This document shows, piece by piece, positions 27,765 to 35,799 of a stretch of 64,000 bases of DNA (positions within the stretch are counted from its first letter, which is position 1; each line of letters opens with the position of its first letter). The notes under the pieces were generated by a model, which made no database searches, was not told where the DNA came from, and was given only the letters and a program-made list of their open reading frames with translations. Source of the stretch: Nitrospira_D sp035465795 (lineage in GTDB: Bacteria > Nitrospirota > Nitrospiria > Nitrospirales > Nitrospiraceae); NCBI RefSeq assembly GCF_049546785.1, contig NZ_JBMWAN010000002.1, forward strand, positions 620,001 through 684,000, in the 5' to 3' direction. Both the position numbers and the translations under genes were made by a program.

Positions 27765-27913
27765 TGCGCGTTCCCTCCTAGCTCCCCCACATCAAGAGGG
27801 TCCGCGATCTTTTCGTTCGACCGCGCGCATTGAGCGAGCACCGACCATGATGTAGAAATCCGATGGTTCCTGCGTGCGCGCTCAGCGAGCGAGGAACGAA
27901 GAGAGCGCGGGCC

Positions 27914-28951
27914 CTAATCCGGCACTTGGCCTTCTTGGAAGAGCTGATTCATGAGCGCGTTGCGCATTTCGGGGTCGCGGTAGTACTTCACCGCCTTGGA
28001 GTAGTTTTCCATCGCGCTCTGGCGTTTGCCGCGGATGGCGTAGAGTTCGGCGATGCCGTGGTAGGCGCGGGGATCTTCTTCGTTGCACTTCAGGGCGCGG
28101 CTGAACATTTCCTGCGCGTCCTGGAAGCGTTGTTTTCTGAGGGCCAGCCAGCCCAGGGCTGAGTGTGCCGGACCGAAGTCGGGATTGGCCTCCAGCGCGT
28201 CGCGATAGGACCGGTCGGCCAGATCGAGCCGCCCCCGTGTTTCGTACAACCCGCCCAGCGCGAAGTGGACTTCGGCGTCTTTCGGATTGAGCTTCAAAGC
28301 CGTTTTGTAGGACTGCACGGCCGGCTCCATCTTCCCCTGTTCGGCCAGGGCGCAGGCGAGGTTGGCGTGGGCGACGTGGTCCTCGGGGTTGAGCTTGATG
28401 ACTTCGCGGTATTGCGGGATGGCCATTTCGAGACGGCCCTGCTCCTGATAGGCGACGCCGAGATTCGTGCGGGCCGGCGCATAGCCGGGCGCGAGGCGGA
28501 CGGCTTCGCGATATTCTTTGATCGCCATTTCCAGATGGTTCGCCCGTTCGTGGATCTGGGCGAGGAAGTAATGCGGATAGGCCGACTCGGGAGCGAGTCG
28601 CGCGGCCTCTTTGTATGACTTCATCGATTGTTCCGACTCGCCGGACTGGGCGAGGAACAGCCCCATGACCAGATGGGCGTTGGCTTTGTCCTGCTTCTGC
28701 CCGACGAACCCTTCCACCCATGTCCGCACTTCCGCGATGTCGTCGGCTTCTTGCAGACAGCGTGAATGGGTCTGCCAGGCGTCGGCGAACTGGCCGCGAA
28801 CGAGGTGCACGACGTTGAGCACGAAATGCGGCCGGGGATCTTTTTCGACCCCAGCCGGGAGGTGGCGGGCCCAGGCCCGGGCTTCTGATTCGGCCAGATC
28901 CCACTGTCCGTCGATGAGGGCCGCTTCACATTGTGCTTGGTGGTCAGACAT
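27914..28951 (-). CDS. Tetratricopeptide-repeat protein
   Basis: 345 residues made largely of TPR units from about residue 88 on, for example SMKSYKEAARLAPESAYPHY, MAIKEYREAVRLAPGYAPAR, MAIPQYREVIKLNPEDHVAH and AVQSYKTALKLNPKDAEVHF. Around seven repeats are countable, ending in a partial unit. There is no signal peptide, so it is a cytoplasmic scaffold or adaptor. It is 18 bases downstream of thyX on the same strand, so the two are probably cotranscribed, but no functional link is known. Confidence 0.82.
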   Translation of the reverse strand: MSDHQAQCEAALIDGQWDLAESEARAWARHLPAGVEKDPRPHFVLNVVHLVRGQFADAWQTHSRCLQEADDIAEVRTWVEGFVGQKQDKANAHLVMGLFLAQSGESEQSMKSYKEAARLAPESAYPHYFLAQIHERANHLEMAIKEYREAVRLAPGYAPARTNLGVAYQEQGRLEMAIPQYREVIKLNPEDHVAHANLACALAEQGKMEPAVQSYKTALKLNPKDAEVHFALGGLYETRGRLDLADRSYRDALEANPDFGPAHSALGWLALRKQRFQDAQEMFSRALKCNEEDPRAYHGIAELYAIRGKRQSAMENYSKAVKYYRDPEMRNALMNQLFQEGQVPD

Positions 28952-28969
28952 AGATGAGTGTGTGCGTTG

Positions 28970-30457
28970 TTATCTGGTGAGGGTGTCTTCGATGTCGGGC
29001 GACGTGGCTTGGATGCGGTCACCCAGCGCAGGATAGCGCGCCGCCAGCTTGTGTTTCATGAGCCAGGCGATGGTGCGATAGGACCAATGGCCTTTGACGC
29101 CGGAACGCAGCTTGGCGATGTATTCAGCTTCGGCATAGTCCATCTTGAACAGGCAGCGGACCTTGAACCCGAAAGGGGTCGCGTAGAGCGAGCCTTCGGC
29201 GCTGGTTTTCTTCAACTGCTCGATGTCGCTGCGGACGGCGTTCATCGCCTGCCGATATTCCTGATCCAATCCCGCCTGCACAAGCGGCGGCGGGACATCA
29301 TACCCGTGGATCGTCGTAAAGTTCTGCTGGATCTGCTGGCAGCGCCGGTGCCGGTGCATGTCGCGCCAGCCGCCGATATCCATCAGGATGTCGAAGGTGA
29401 AGGCGTAGCCGCTGCGGAACTCCTTGATGAGTTCGTCGTAGGGGCCGCGCTTGCTCATGGCGACGTCGATGGTGTCCTGCTTTTGCTTCTGCGACCAGTT
29501 CCGCACGACGGCGAGGATGCTGCGGTAGGGCGCATGGGAGACGCGGTACAGCAGCGTCGTGACGATCTCGTCCATGGGATCGTGCGGTTCGATCAGATCG
29601 ACCGGCTCTTGCTCGCCCCAGTTCGCCGGTTGATCCAGCCCTGTGCCCTTCAATGCTTCTTTGGCGTACCGCGCCAGATCTGTATAGACCGTCGCTTGAT
29701 AGTCGTTCGGCCTGGCGTGGCGCGCCAGCGTCGGCGCCAGCGGTTCGCTGAGCCCGGCCCCCTGGCCGCTGAGTTCGCCCCAGAGATTCACCGGCTGGCG
29801 CTGGCAGGCCTCTTTCAGATCGTCCCCGATGAGCCGCAGCTCGGGCATCTGCGAGGACAAGAGTCTGGTGATCTGCTTCTCCAGCGTGCGGATGCTCACG
29901 ACCTGCCCGACGTTCGTCCGGGCGGCGAGCGGCAGCAGATAGCGCGTGACGTCAAAGGCGCGGGCGGCGATCGTCCGTTGATAGTCGGCCGGCTTCATCG
30001 ACTCGGGGCGGGGCTCCCGTTCGGTGAGAAACTGGGTCAGCGGCTGGTGCAAAAGCTTATAGACTTCGGACAGGCTGCGCAGAATGCCTTCATAGGTGCC
30101 TTCCGTTTCCGATCCGCGCAGGGAATCCGGGATGTACCATGAGCCGGAGGCGAAGTTCTGGTAGCGGCTGGATTTGGCCTGCCCGTCCCAGAGGGGCTCG
30201 TCTTCGAGGCGAATGGCCGCCAGTTCGGAGATGCCTTCAAAGCAGATGATGACATGGCCGAGGTCGGCGATCGACGCGTGGCCGTAGTCGAAATAGAACT
30301 GGTCCCAGAATTTTTCCGACGAGTGGCCGTGGACCCACTTGATGCTGCTTTCGATCGAATCGGGGGACCGGCTGTAACGCGCCAGGGCGTAGGCGGACTT
30401 CTCCGGCGGCATGGGGGCCAGGGCGATGACGCGACGGCTGGATTGATCCTGATTCAT
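28970..30457 (-). CDS. thyX: Double-domain FAD-dependent thymidylate synthase-like protein (ThyX family)
   Basis: 495 residues, about twice the usual ThyX length. Both halves show ThyX features. In the N-terminal half YGHASIADLGH matches the GHxSxxEH segment and WDGQAKSSRYQNF matches the region after the RHR motif, but RHR itself is replaced by LEDEPLW. In the C-terminal half the motif is kept as MHRHRRCQQIQQNF (Arg369-Arg372). The closing block FKVRCLFKMDYAEAEYIAKL resembles the ThyX C-terminus. ThyX makes dTMP from dUMP with FAD and methylene-tetrahydrofolate. No other thymidylate synthase is in the window, so this may be the only one. Confidence 0.75.
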   Translation of the reverse strand: MNQDQSSRRVIALAPMPPEKSAYALARYSRSPDSIESSIKWVHGHSSEKFWDQFYFDYGHASIADLGHVIICFEGISELAAIRLEDEPLWDGQAKSSRYQNFASGSWYIPDSLRGSETEGTYEGILRSLSEVYKLLHQPLTQFLTEREPRPESMKPADYQRTIAARAFDVTRYLLPLAARTNVGQVVSIRTLEKQITRLLSSQMPELRLIGDDLKEACQRQPVNLWGELSGQGAGLSEPLAPTLARHARPNDYQATVYTDLARYAKEALKGTGLDQPANWGEQEPVDLIEPHDPMDEIVTTLLYRVSHAPYRSILAVVRNWSQKQKQDTIDVAMSKRGPYDELIKEFRSGYAFTFDILMDIGGWRDMHRHRRCQQIQQNFTTIHGYDVPPPLVQAGLDQEYRQAMNAVRSDIEQLKKTSAEGSLYATPFGFKVRCLFKMDYAEAEYIAKLRSGVKGHWSYRTIAWLMKHKLAARYPALGDRIQATSPDIEDTLTR

Positions 30458-30541
30458 GGAACGACAGACCCCGGTTCGGTGACGACATCCGCGAGGGCCG
30501 AACTATACCCCCCGTGCCGGCGAGGCGCAAGGTCCGATCCG

Positions 30542-30571
30542 TTGACTTGCCGCGGAATGCGCCGCTATAGT
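30542..30571 (+). promoter_or_regulatory. Sigma-70-type promoter of hisS
   Basis: TTGACT at 30542-30547 and TATAGT at 30566-30571 are separated by 18 bases, a near-consensus pair. Transcription would start near 30578, leaving a leader of about 70 bases. Confidence 0.65.
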
Positions 30572-30589
30572 CCGTCCCCATTGGCGAGG

Positions 30590-30637
30590 GGCCAGAGGCG
30601 CCAGGCGAGAGGAGATCTCGCCTCGAAACCTCTGGCC
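30590..30637 (+). promoter_or_regulatory. Long stem-loop in the hisS leader
   Basis: GGCCAGAGG (30590-30598) pairs with CCTCTGGCC (30629-30637), and nested inside AGGCGAGA (30603-30610) pairs with TCTCGCCT (30616-30623). The two perfect stems with short internal loops make one long hairpin that fills most of the predicted 5' leader and ends 13 bases before the start codon, close to the GGAG ribosome-binding site. There is no T-run, so translational or processing control is likelier than termination. Confidence 0.6.
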
Positions 30638-30650
30638 TTGTGCGGAGCAC

Positions 30651-31916
30651 ATGATGATCAAAGGCATCAAGGGCGTCAAAGATCTGCTTCCCGAGGAAGC
30701 GCCGCGCTGGCGTTTCATCGAGGACAAGGCCCGGCATTGGGCTACGACCTTCGGGTTTCAGGAAATCCGCGTCCCGATTTTCGAAGTGACGACATTGTTC
30801 GCCCGCAGCATCGGCGCCTCGACGGACATCGTCGAAAAAGAAATGTACACGTTTCAGGACCGGGACGGGACGTCGCTGACGCTCCGTCCTGAAGGCACGG
30901 CCGGCACGGTCCGGGCCTATATCGAACACAACCGCGCGGCGGATCCCCTGCCGCAGAAATATTTTTACTTCGGGCCCATGTTCCGCCATGAGCGGCCGCA
31001 AGCAGGCCGGCTGCGGCAGTTCCACCAATTCGGCGTGGAGTCGTTCGGGATGGCCGACCCGCGCGCCGATGTCGAGGCCATCGCGCTGCTCTGGCAGCTC
31101 CTCTCGGACCTCACGCTTCCGGCCTTGACCCTGGAAATCAACAATCTGGGATACACCAGCGACCGCGAGACCTATAAACCGGTTCTGGTTTCGTACCTCC
31201 AGCAGCAGCTTTCGAAGCTCTGCGCCAACTGCCAGCGGCGGATCGAGACGAATCCCCTGCGGGTGTTGGATTGCAAGGTACCGGATTGCAGAGCAGCCAC
31301 GGAAGCGGCGCCGAAACTGGCCGAGTCGATGTCGGACAAAGCCCGCACCTATTTTGACGCGGTTCTAAAAGGGCTTGATAGCCTGGACATTCCCTACCAT
31401 CTCAATCACCGGTTGGTTCGCGGGTTGGACTACTACTGTCTGACGACGTTTGAGGTGACCACGACGAGCCTCGGCGCGCAGAACGCAGTCGGCGCCGGCG
31501 GACGATACGACGGGCTGGTTGAGACTCTCGGGGGACCTCCGACTCCGGCCGTTGGATTCGCCGTTGGAATCGAACGGGTCTCCATGATGCTGCCGGAGAG
31601 TCAGGCTCCTCCCCCTGCCGGGGATAGGACGGTCTATGTGGCGGCATTTGGGGATCAGGGAGCTTCAGTGGGTTTCTCCGTTCTTCAAGATCTCCGCCGA
31701 TCTGGCATCCGCGCGGTGGTCGATTTCCGGTCCGGCACCCTCAAGGCTCACCTTCGTCAGGCTGATCGCCTGAAGTGCCGCTATACCCTCATGATCGGCG
31801 ATGACGAAGTGACTAAGGGCCTGGCGCTCCTGCGCAATATGGAAACGAAGGGGCAATCCGATGTCCCTCTTTCAGCCGTTGTTGCGTCAATCAAGCCGTT
31901 GATTTCTCCTTCTTGA
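30651..31916 (+). CDS. hisS: Histidyl-tRNA synthetase
   Basis: 421 residues; class II synthetase. GIKGVKDLLPEEAPRWRFIE is the usual start, motif 2 is RHERPQAGRLRQFHQFG, the histidine-binding stretches are LVRGLDYYCLTTFEV and GAGGRYDGL, and motif 3 is AVGFAVGIERV. The C-terminal anticodon-binding domain follows from about residue 325. The enzyme charges tRNA-His with histidine. Start choice between two adjacent ATGs (30651, 30654) is not decided; GGAG lies four or seven bases away. It is led by its own promoter and structured leader. Confidence 0.96.
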   Translation: MMIKGIKGVKDLLPEEAPRWRFIEDKARHWATTFGFQEIRVPIFEVTTLFARSIGASTDIVEKEMYTFQDRDGTSLTLRPEGTAGTVRAYIEHNRAADPLPQKYFYFGPMFRHERPQAGRLRQFHQFGVESFGMADPRADVEAIALLWQLLSDLTLPALTLEINNLGYTSDRETYKPVLVSYLQQQLSKLCANCQRRIETNPLRVLDCKVPDCRAATEAAPKLAESMSDKARTYFDAVLKGLDSLDIPYHLNHRLVRGLDYYCLTTFEVTTTSLGAQNAVGAGGRYDGLVETLGGPPTPAVGFAVGIERVSMMLPESQAPPPAGDRTVYVAAFGDQGASVGFSVLQDLRRSGIRAVVDFRSGTLKAHLRQADRLKCRYTLMIGDDEVTKGLALLRNMETKGQSDVPLSAVVASIKPLISPS

Positions 31917-31932
31917 TCCCCCATTTTCAGGG

Positions 31933-31961
31933 TTGACTTTCCTCCTAAAAGTTCGTAGTCT
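31933..31961 (+). promoter_or_regulatory. Candidate promoter of the DsrE/F/H-like genes
   Basis: TTGACT (31933-31938), 17-base spacer, TAGTCT (31956-31961). The 60 bases that follow are strikingly A/T-rich (TTGATTAATTAATG around 31988), which could also be an unwinding element of a nearby origin. Confidence 0.4.
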
Positions 31962-32022
31962 CACACCTGTGTGTAATTTTATAAGTGTTTGATTAATTAA
32001 TGTAAATATCTGTGGATTTCCT

Positions 32023-32343
32023 ATGAGCAATCGGAAGCTTGGATTGCTTCTTTCTGTCCCGCCGACACACAAGAGTGTCGATACCGTTTTTCAACTGTCT
32101 CAAGCCGCACTCCGTCAAAGGGATGAGGTCTACTTGTACCTCATTGATGAGGGAGTAAAGAACATCCGTGATGCCCGTTATGAAGAGCTTGCAGCCGGCG
32201 GAGTGAAACTCTTTGCCTGCGCCTATGGATGCCAGCAACACCAGGTCCCTACAGAGGGGATATCCGACAAGATCTCTCTCTGCGGTCTGGTGGTGCTCTC
32301 AGGACTCATTGAGGCTTGCGACCAGTTCTTAGCCTTCACGTAA
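32023..32343 (+). CDS. DsrE/TusD-like sulfur-relay protein
   Basis: 106 residues. The fold resembles DsrE/TusD: KLGLLLSVPPTHKSVDTVFQ, then a central EVYLYLIDEGVKNI, a cysteine region VKLFACAYGCQQHQVP (Cys66 and Cys70) at the position of the TusD sulfur-carrying cysteine, and the C-terminal GLVVLSGLIEACDQFLAF. Such proteins pass persulfide sulfur in tRNA 2-thiouridine synthesis or sulfur oxidation. It heads a three-gene cluster with DsrF-like and DsrH-like partners, 22 and 18 bases apart. No dsrC/tusE is nearby. Confidence 0.7.
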   Translation: MSNRKLGLLLSVPPTHKSVDTVFQLSQAALRQRDEVYLYLIDEGVKNIRDARYEELAAGGVKLFACAYGCQQHQVPTEGISDKISLCGLVVLSGLIEACDQFLAFT

Positions 32344-32365
32344 CGCTCTCGCGGAAGTTGGCATC

Positions 32366-32707
32366 ATGGCAAAAAAAGTCGCCGTCGTGATTCGAGAAGA
32401 TCCCCGCAAGACTCACCGCCCGGTGGAAGCCTTGCGGATTGCCCTTGGTCTTGTGGCCGGGACGCATAAGACGACCGTCGTATTGCTCAATGATGCCGTA
32501 CGACTCTTATCAGAAGACCTTGATGATGTGGTCGATGCCGATATTCTGGAAAAATACCTTCCCTCAATTGAGCATCTCGAAATTCCATTTATTATTCAGC
32601 ATGATACAGACCGGTCTCTGGTCCAATCCCAGTTTGCCGCGACATATGAGACTCCTGATGCGATCAGGACATTTCTCGAATCTGTCGATCGGACGCTGGT
32701 TTTTTAA
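32366..32707 (+). CDS. DsrF/TusC-like protein
   Basis: 113 residues, starting KKVAVVIREDPRKTHRPVEA. The alternating strand-helix order (AVVIREDP, ALRIALGLVAG, TTVVLLNDAVRLL, TPDAIRTFLESVDRTLVF) fits the DsrE/F-like fold and it is second in the trio, as DsrF/TusC is in known operons. It contains no cysteine, so it could not itself carry sulfur and may be a structural partner in a heterohexamer. Assignment rests on order, length and fold rather than on a diagnostic motif. Confidence 0.6.
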   Translation: MAKKVAVVIREDPRKTHRPVEALRIALGLVAGTHKTTVVLLNDAVRLLSEDLDDVVDADILEKYLPSIEHLEIPFIIQHDTDRSLVQSQFAATYETPDAIRTFLESVDRTLVF

Positions 32708-32725
32708 CCTGTCAGGAATTGTGAT

Positions 32726-32965
32726 ATGACGTCGAGTCTTTATTTAGTCAGGAGTCCCCTTCAGCAGGTTGAACAGAGCTTGCTGGTGCCGGGCGATGTT
32801 GCTTCCCCGGTGATCGGGATTGAGAAAGCCTTGTCTCCTGCTTCAACGAATTTTGCCGAAGTTCTTTGTGAAAATCAGGCAACCAGCCAGTTTTCCGGGC
32901 AGCCTCTGACGGCGGATGATCTATTGGAACTTGCCTTTAGTTGCCCCAAGGTTATTGTGCTCTGA
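32726..32965 (+). CDS. DsrH/TusB-like small protein
   Basis: 79 residues, shorter than typical DsrH/TusB (about 95). It opens TSSLYLVRSPLQQVEQSLLV, which matches the TusB beginning HxLxRSP, and ends LAFSCPKVIVL. The middle part (SPASTNFAEVLCENQATSQF) is not clearly alignable. As third gene of the DsrE/F/H-like unit it probably completes the complex. It ends 337 bases before dnaA. Confidence 0.5.
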   Translation: MTSSLYLVRSPLQQVEQSLLVPGDVASPVIGIEKALSPASTNFAEVLCENQATSQFSGQPLTADDLLELAFSCPKVIVL

Positions 32966-33302
32966 CTTCTTAATAGCTTGCTTAAGAGAGAAAGATAGTC
33001 GGAGCAGTCGGAGTCGTAGTAGTGCATGGGTACAGTGTGAAGAGAGGCTACGTTGTTGGAAGATAAGGACAATAATTGACCGGTCGCTGCGGATGACATT
33101 GGGGATTTCCTCTGAACTTGTCAGAGAGTTGATCGGGATAAGATGTGGATCGGATTGGGAAGAGGTAAAGTCCGGCTCGACATTAGGGCGGCTACATGAT
33201 AATCAGCGATCTGTTTGCTGGGCCAGGGACGGGGAAATCAGGGGTAAGTGATTGGTTATCCACAGGTGTGTATAACCCTGTGTATAGGAAATTTAAAGGG
33301 TT
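32966..33302. other. Probable oriC / dnaA promoter region
   Basis: Non-coding stretch before dnaA with several DnaA-box-like sites: a perfect TTATCCACA at 33256-33264, TGTGTATAA (one mismatch, reverse orientation) at 33267-33275, TGTGTATAG at 33280-33288 and TGTGGATCG at 33144-33152. The cluster overlaps the likely dnaA -10 region, so it may also autoregulate dnaA. The dnaA-dnaN-gyrB-gyrA order beside it is the classic origin context. The A/T-rich segment at 31962-32022, with TGTGGATTT, is an alternative unwinding site on the other side of the DsrE-like genes. Confidence 0.6.
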
Positions 33303-34643
33303 ATGAGCGTCGATACGGTCTGGCAAGAGGCTCTTCATTACATTCAGGGAAAGGTGCCGAAGCAGGTCTATGATACCTGGTTCACTCCCGTTCATCTGGA
33401 TCGTATAGAAAACTCTACGGCCCATATCGGTGTTCCGAACAAATTCTTCGGAGATTGGCTGAGTAATCACTACGGTCCCCTTCTGGCGGAAGCTGTCTCC
33501 TCTGCTCGCGGGGGCGGAGAGATGACCGTATCGTTCTCAGTCTCGCAAAGAACGTCCAAGCCGGCAGAAGCCCCGGCCGTTCCTCCCGCGGCCAAGAGCC
33601 AGGCACAAACCAAATCGCGTCGCGGCATCCAGCTCAACCCGAAATATACCTTCAAGAATTTCGTGGTCGGCGCAGGGAATCAGTTTGCCCACGCGGCCTG
33701 CATGGCCGTCGCGGAGCAGCCGGGGAAGGCCTATAATCCCCTGTTTATTTACGGGGGTGTCGGTCTCGGCAAGACGCACCTGCTGAACGCCATCGGCAAT
33801 CATGTGGCCGAGGGGACCGATCTCCGTATTGCATACCTGACGACCGAGCAGTTCACCAACGAGGTCATCAACTCCATCCGCTACGACAAGATGATGGATC
33901 TGCGGAAGCGTTACCGGCATATCGACATGCTGATGATCGACGATATCCAGTTTTTGGCCGGCAAAGAGCGGACGCAGGAAGAATTTTTTCACACGTTCAA
34001 CGCCTTGTATGAAGGCCACAAGCAGATCGTCCTCTCCAGCGACCGGTTTCCGAAGGACATGCCGGACATCGAGGAACGGCTGCGGTCCCGCTTCGAATGG
34101 GGGCTCATCGCCGACCTTCAGCCGCCCGACGTCGAAACCCGCATCGCCATCTTGCGCAAGAAGTCCGAGGATGAAGGGGTCAAGCTGCCCGAAGACGTCA
34201 TCCAGTTCCTCGCGACGACGATGAAGAGCAATATCCGCGAACTGGAAGGGAGCCTCGTGCGATTGGGCGCCTACGCGTCGCTGACCGGCCAGGTGATCAC
34301 GCTCGAGATGGCGAAAAACGTGCTGCGCGATCTGATCGGGGACAAGAAAAAGATCGTCGCGATGGAAGATATCCAGGAAGCGGTGTGCACCCAGTTCCAT
34401 TTGAAGATGACGGAACTGAAATCCCGGCGGCGCAGCAAAACGCTGGTGCATCCCCGGCAGATTGCCATGTATCTCTGCCGCGAGCTGACCGATGCCTCCT
34501 ATCCGGAAATCGGCCGCCATTTCGGCGGGAAGGATCACACGACCATCATCCATGCCTGCCGTCAGGTCGCGAAGGCGAAGGACACCGATACGACGCTGAA
34601 CGCTACGCTGGAGAATTTGAAAGAGCAGATTCTGAGGGGCTGA
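33303..34643 (+). CDS. dnaA: Chromosomal replication initiator DnaA
   Basis: 446 residues with the four DnaA domains. Domain I begins VDTVWQEALHYIQGKVPKQV; a short linker rich in Ala, Pro and Lys (about residues 80-105) is domain II. The AAA+ core has Walker A GGVGLGKT (151-158) and Walker B with Asp213 and Asp214. The C-terminal domain IV carries the DnaA signature GRHFGGKDHTTIIHAC, which contacts DnaA boxes. The gene is preceded by AAAGGG two bases from the ATG and by a DnaA-box cluster, and dnaN follows 24 bases on. Confidence 0.97.
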   Translation: MSVDTVWQEALHYIQGKVPKQVYDTWFTPVHLDRIENSTAHIGVPNKFFGDWLSNHYGPLLAEAVSSARGGGEMTVSFSVSQRTSKPAEAPAVPPAAKSQAQTKSRRGIQLNPKYTFKNFVVGAGNQFAHAACMAVAEQPGKAYNPLFIYGGVGLGKTHLLNAIGNHVAEGTDLRIAYLTTEQFTNEVINSIRYDKMMDLRKRYRHIDMLMIDDIQFLAGKERTQEEFFHTFNALYEGHKQIVLSSDRFPKDMPDIEERLRSRFEWGLIADLQPPDVETRIAILRKKSEDEGVKLPEDVIQFLATTMKSNIRELEGSLVRLGAYASLTGQVITLEMAKNVLRDLIGDKKKIVAMEDIQEAVCTQFHLKMTELKSRRRSKTLVHPRQIAMYLCRELTDASYPEIGRHFGGKDHTTIIHACRQVAKAKDTDTTLNATLENLKEQILRG

Positions 34644-34667
34644 GTATTCTGCGAGGGAGAAGGGACG

Positions 34668-35792
34668 ATGAAAGTACGCATTGGGCGCGATGAATTGTTG
34701 ACGGGGCTCCAGCGTGTGCAGGGTGTGGTGGAGAAGCGGAACACGATGCCGATTCTGTCCAACATCCTTCTTGAGGCGAAACAGGACGGGGCCGAGATCG
34801 TGGCGACGGATCTGGAGATCGGAATGCGCGGGCTCTACAAGGCGACGGTGCTGCAGCCCGGCGGCGTGACGCTGTCGGCCAGGAAACTGTACGAGATCAT
34901 CAAAGAATTGCCGTCCGGGGAGATCGAACTCACTGCGGGCGACAACAATTGGACGACGATTCAAGCCGGCAAGAGCCAGTTCAAGATCGTGGGCCTTCCC
35001 AGCGCCGAATATCCGGCCCTCCCGACCATCGACCGCGAAGGGCTCATTCCGCTCTCCGGCACCGGGCTCCTGGAATTGATCCGGAAGACCCTCTTTGCCG
35101 CAGGCGACAACGACGCGCGCTATATCCTGAACGGGTTGCTCGTGACCCTGATCATCACCGACAAGAAGACCGCGCTGCGCCTCGTCGGCACGGACGGTCA
35201 TCGCCTGGCGGTGGCGGAACAGGAAGTGGGGAAAGCCGGCAAGGGGGGTCCGCAGGAGATCAAGGCCATCATTCCCAAGAAGGCCGCGCAGGAAATCCGG
35301 CGTCTCCTGGAAGAGGGGGGCGATGGCGAACCGCTGATCGGGTTTACGAAAAATTTGATGATCTTCCGCAAGAGCGGCCTGCTCATGACCTCGCGCCTGA
35401 TGGAGGGCAATTATCCCAACTATCAGCAAGTGATTCCGAAGGACGGCGGCAAGAAGATCACCGTGAACCGCGCCGAACTGGAAAGCGCGTTGCGCCGCGT
35501 GTCCGTCCTGTCGAAAGACAAGGCGAATGCCGTCAAGGTCACCTTCTCACCGGGAAATATGACGCTGTTCTCGAGCAATCCGGACTATGGGGAAGCCACC
35601 GAAGAACTGGCGGCCGCCTATGAGGGTGAAGCGCTCAACACGGGATTCAATGCCCGCTACCTCCTGGACGTCTTCAGCGTCATGGATGGCGAGACGATTT
35701 CCCTGCAGATGGATACGCCCCTCAGTCCCTGCTTGATCCAGGAGTCCGAGAGTCCCGGATTCAAGTGTGTCGTGATGCCGATTAAAATCTAG
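34668..35792 (+). CDS. dnaN: DNA polymerase III sliding clamp, beta subunit
   Basis: 374 residues with the three repeated clamp domains. The start MKVRIGRDELLTGLQRVQGV behind GGGAGAAGGG is typical, and the C-terminal CVVMPIKI matches the conserved end MPxRL/I of beta clamps. The dimeric ring tethers polymerase III to DNA and binds partner proteins through clamp-binding motifs. It lies between dnaA and gyrB on the same strand with short gaps (24 and 7 bases), so it is part of one transcription unit. Confidence 0.96.
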   Translation: MKVRIGRDELLTGLQRVQGVVEKRNTMPILSNILLEAKQDGAEIVATDLEIGMRGLYKATVLQPGGVTLSARKLYEIIKELPSGEIELTAGDNNWTTIQAGKSQFKIVGLPSAEYPALPTIDREGLIPLSGTGLLELIRKTLFAAGDNDARYILNGLLVTLIITDKKTALRLVGTDGHRLAVAEQEVGKAGKGGPQEIKAIIPKKAAQEIRRLLEEGGDGEPLIGFTKNLMIFRKSGLLMTSRLMEGNYPNYQQVIPKDGGKKITVNRAELESALRRVSVLSKDKANAVKVTFSPGNMTLFSSNPDYGEATEELAAAYEGEALNTGFNARYLLDVFSVMDGETISLQMDTPLSPCLIQESESPGFKCVVMPIKI

Positions 35793-35799
35793 GAGACGG

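Noticed and set aside
27765..27913. GCGAGC-rich partial inverted repeats between the RusA-like and TPR genes
   Set aside because: Arms are imperfect and short; nothing beyond what GC-rich sequence gives by chance.
32916..33251. Possible 111-codon gene between the DsrH-like gene and dnaA
   Set aside because: No ribosome-binding site, serine/arginine-rich chance composition, and it covers the DnaA-box region.
33537..35429. Minus-strand open frame of 630 codons across dnaA and dnaN
   Set aside because: Spans two unrelated essential genes on the other strand; composition artefact.
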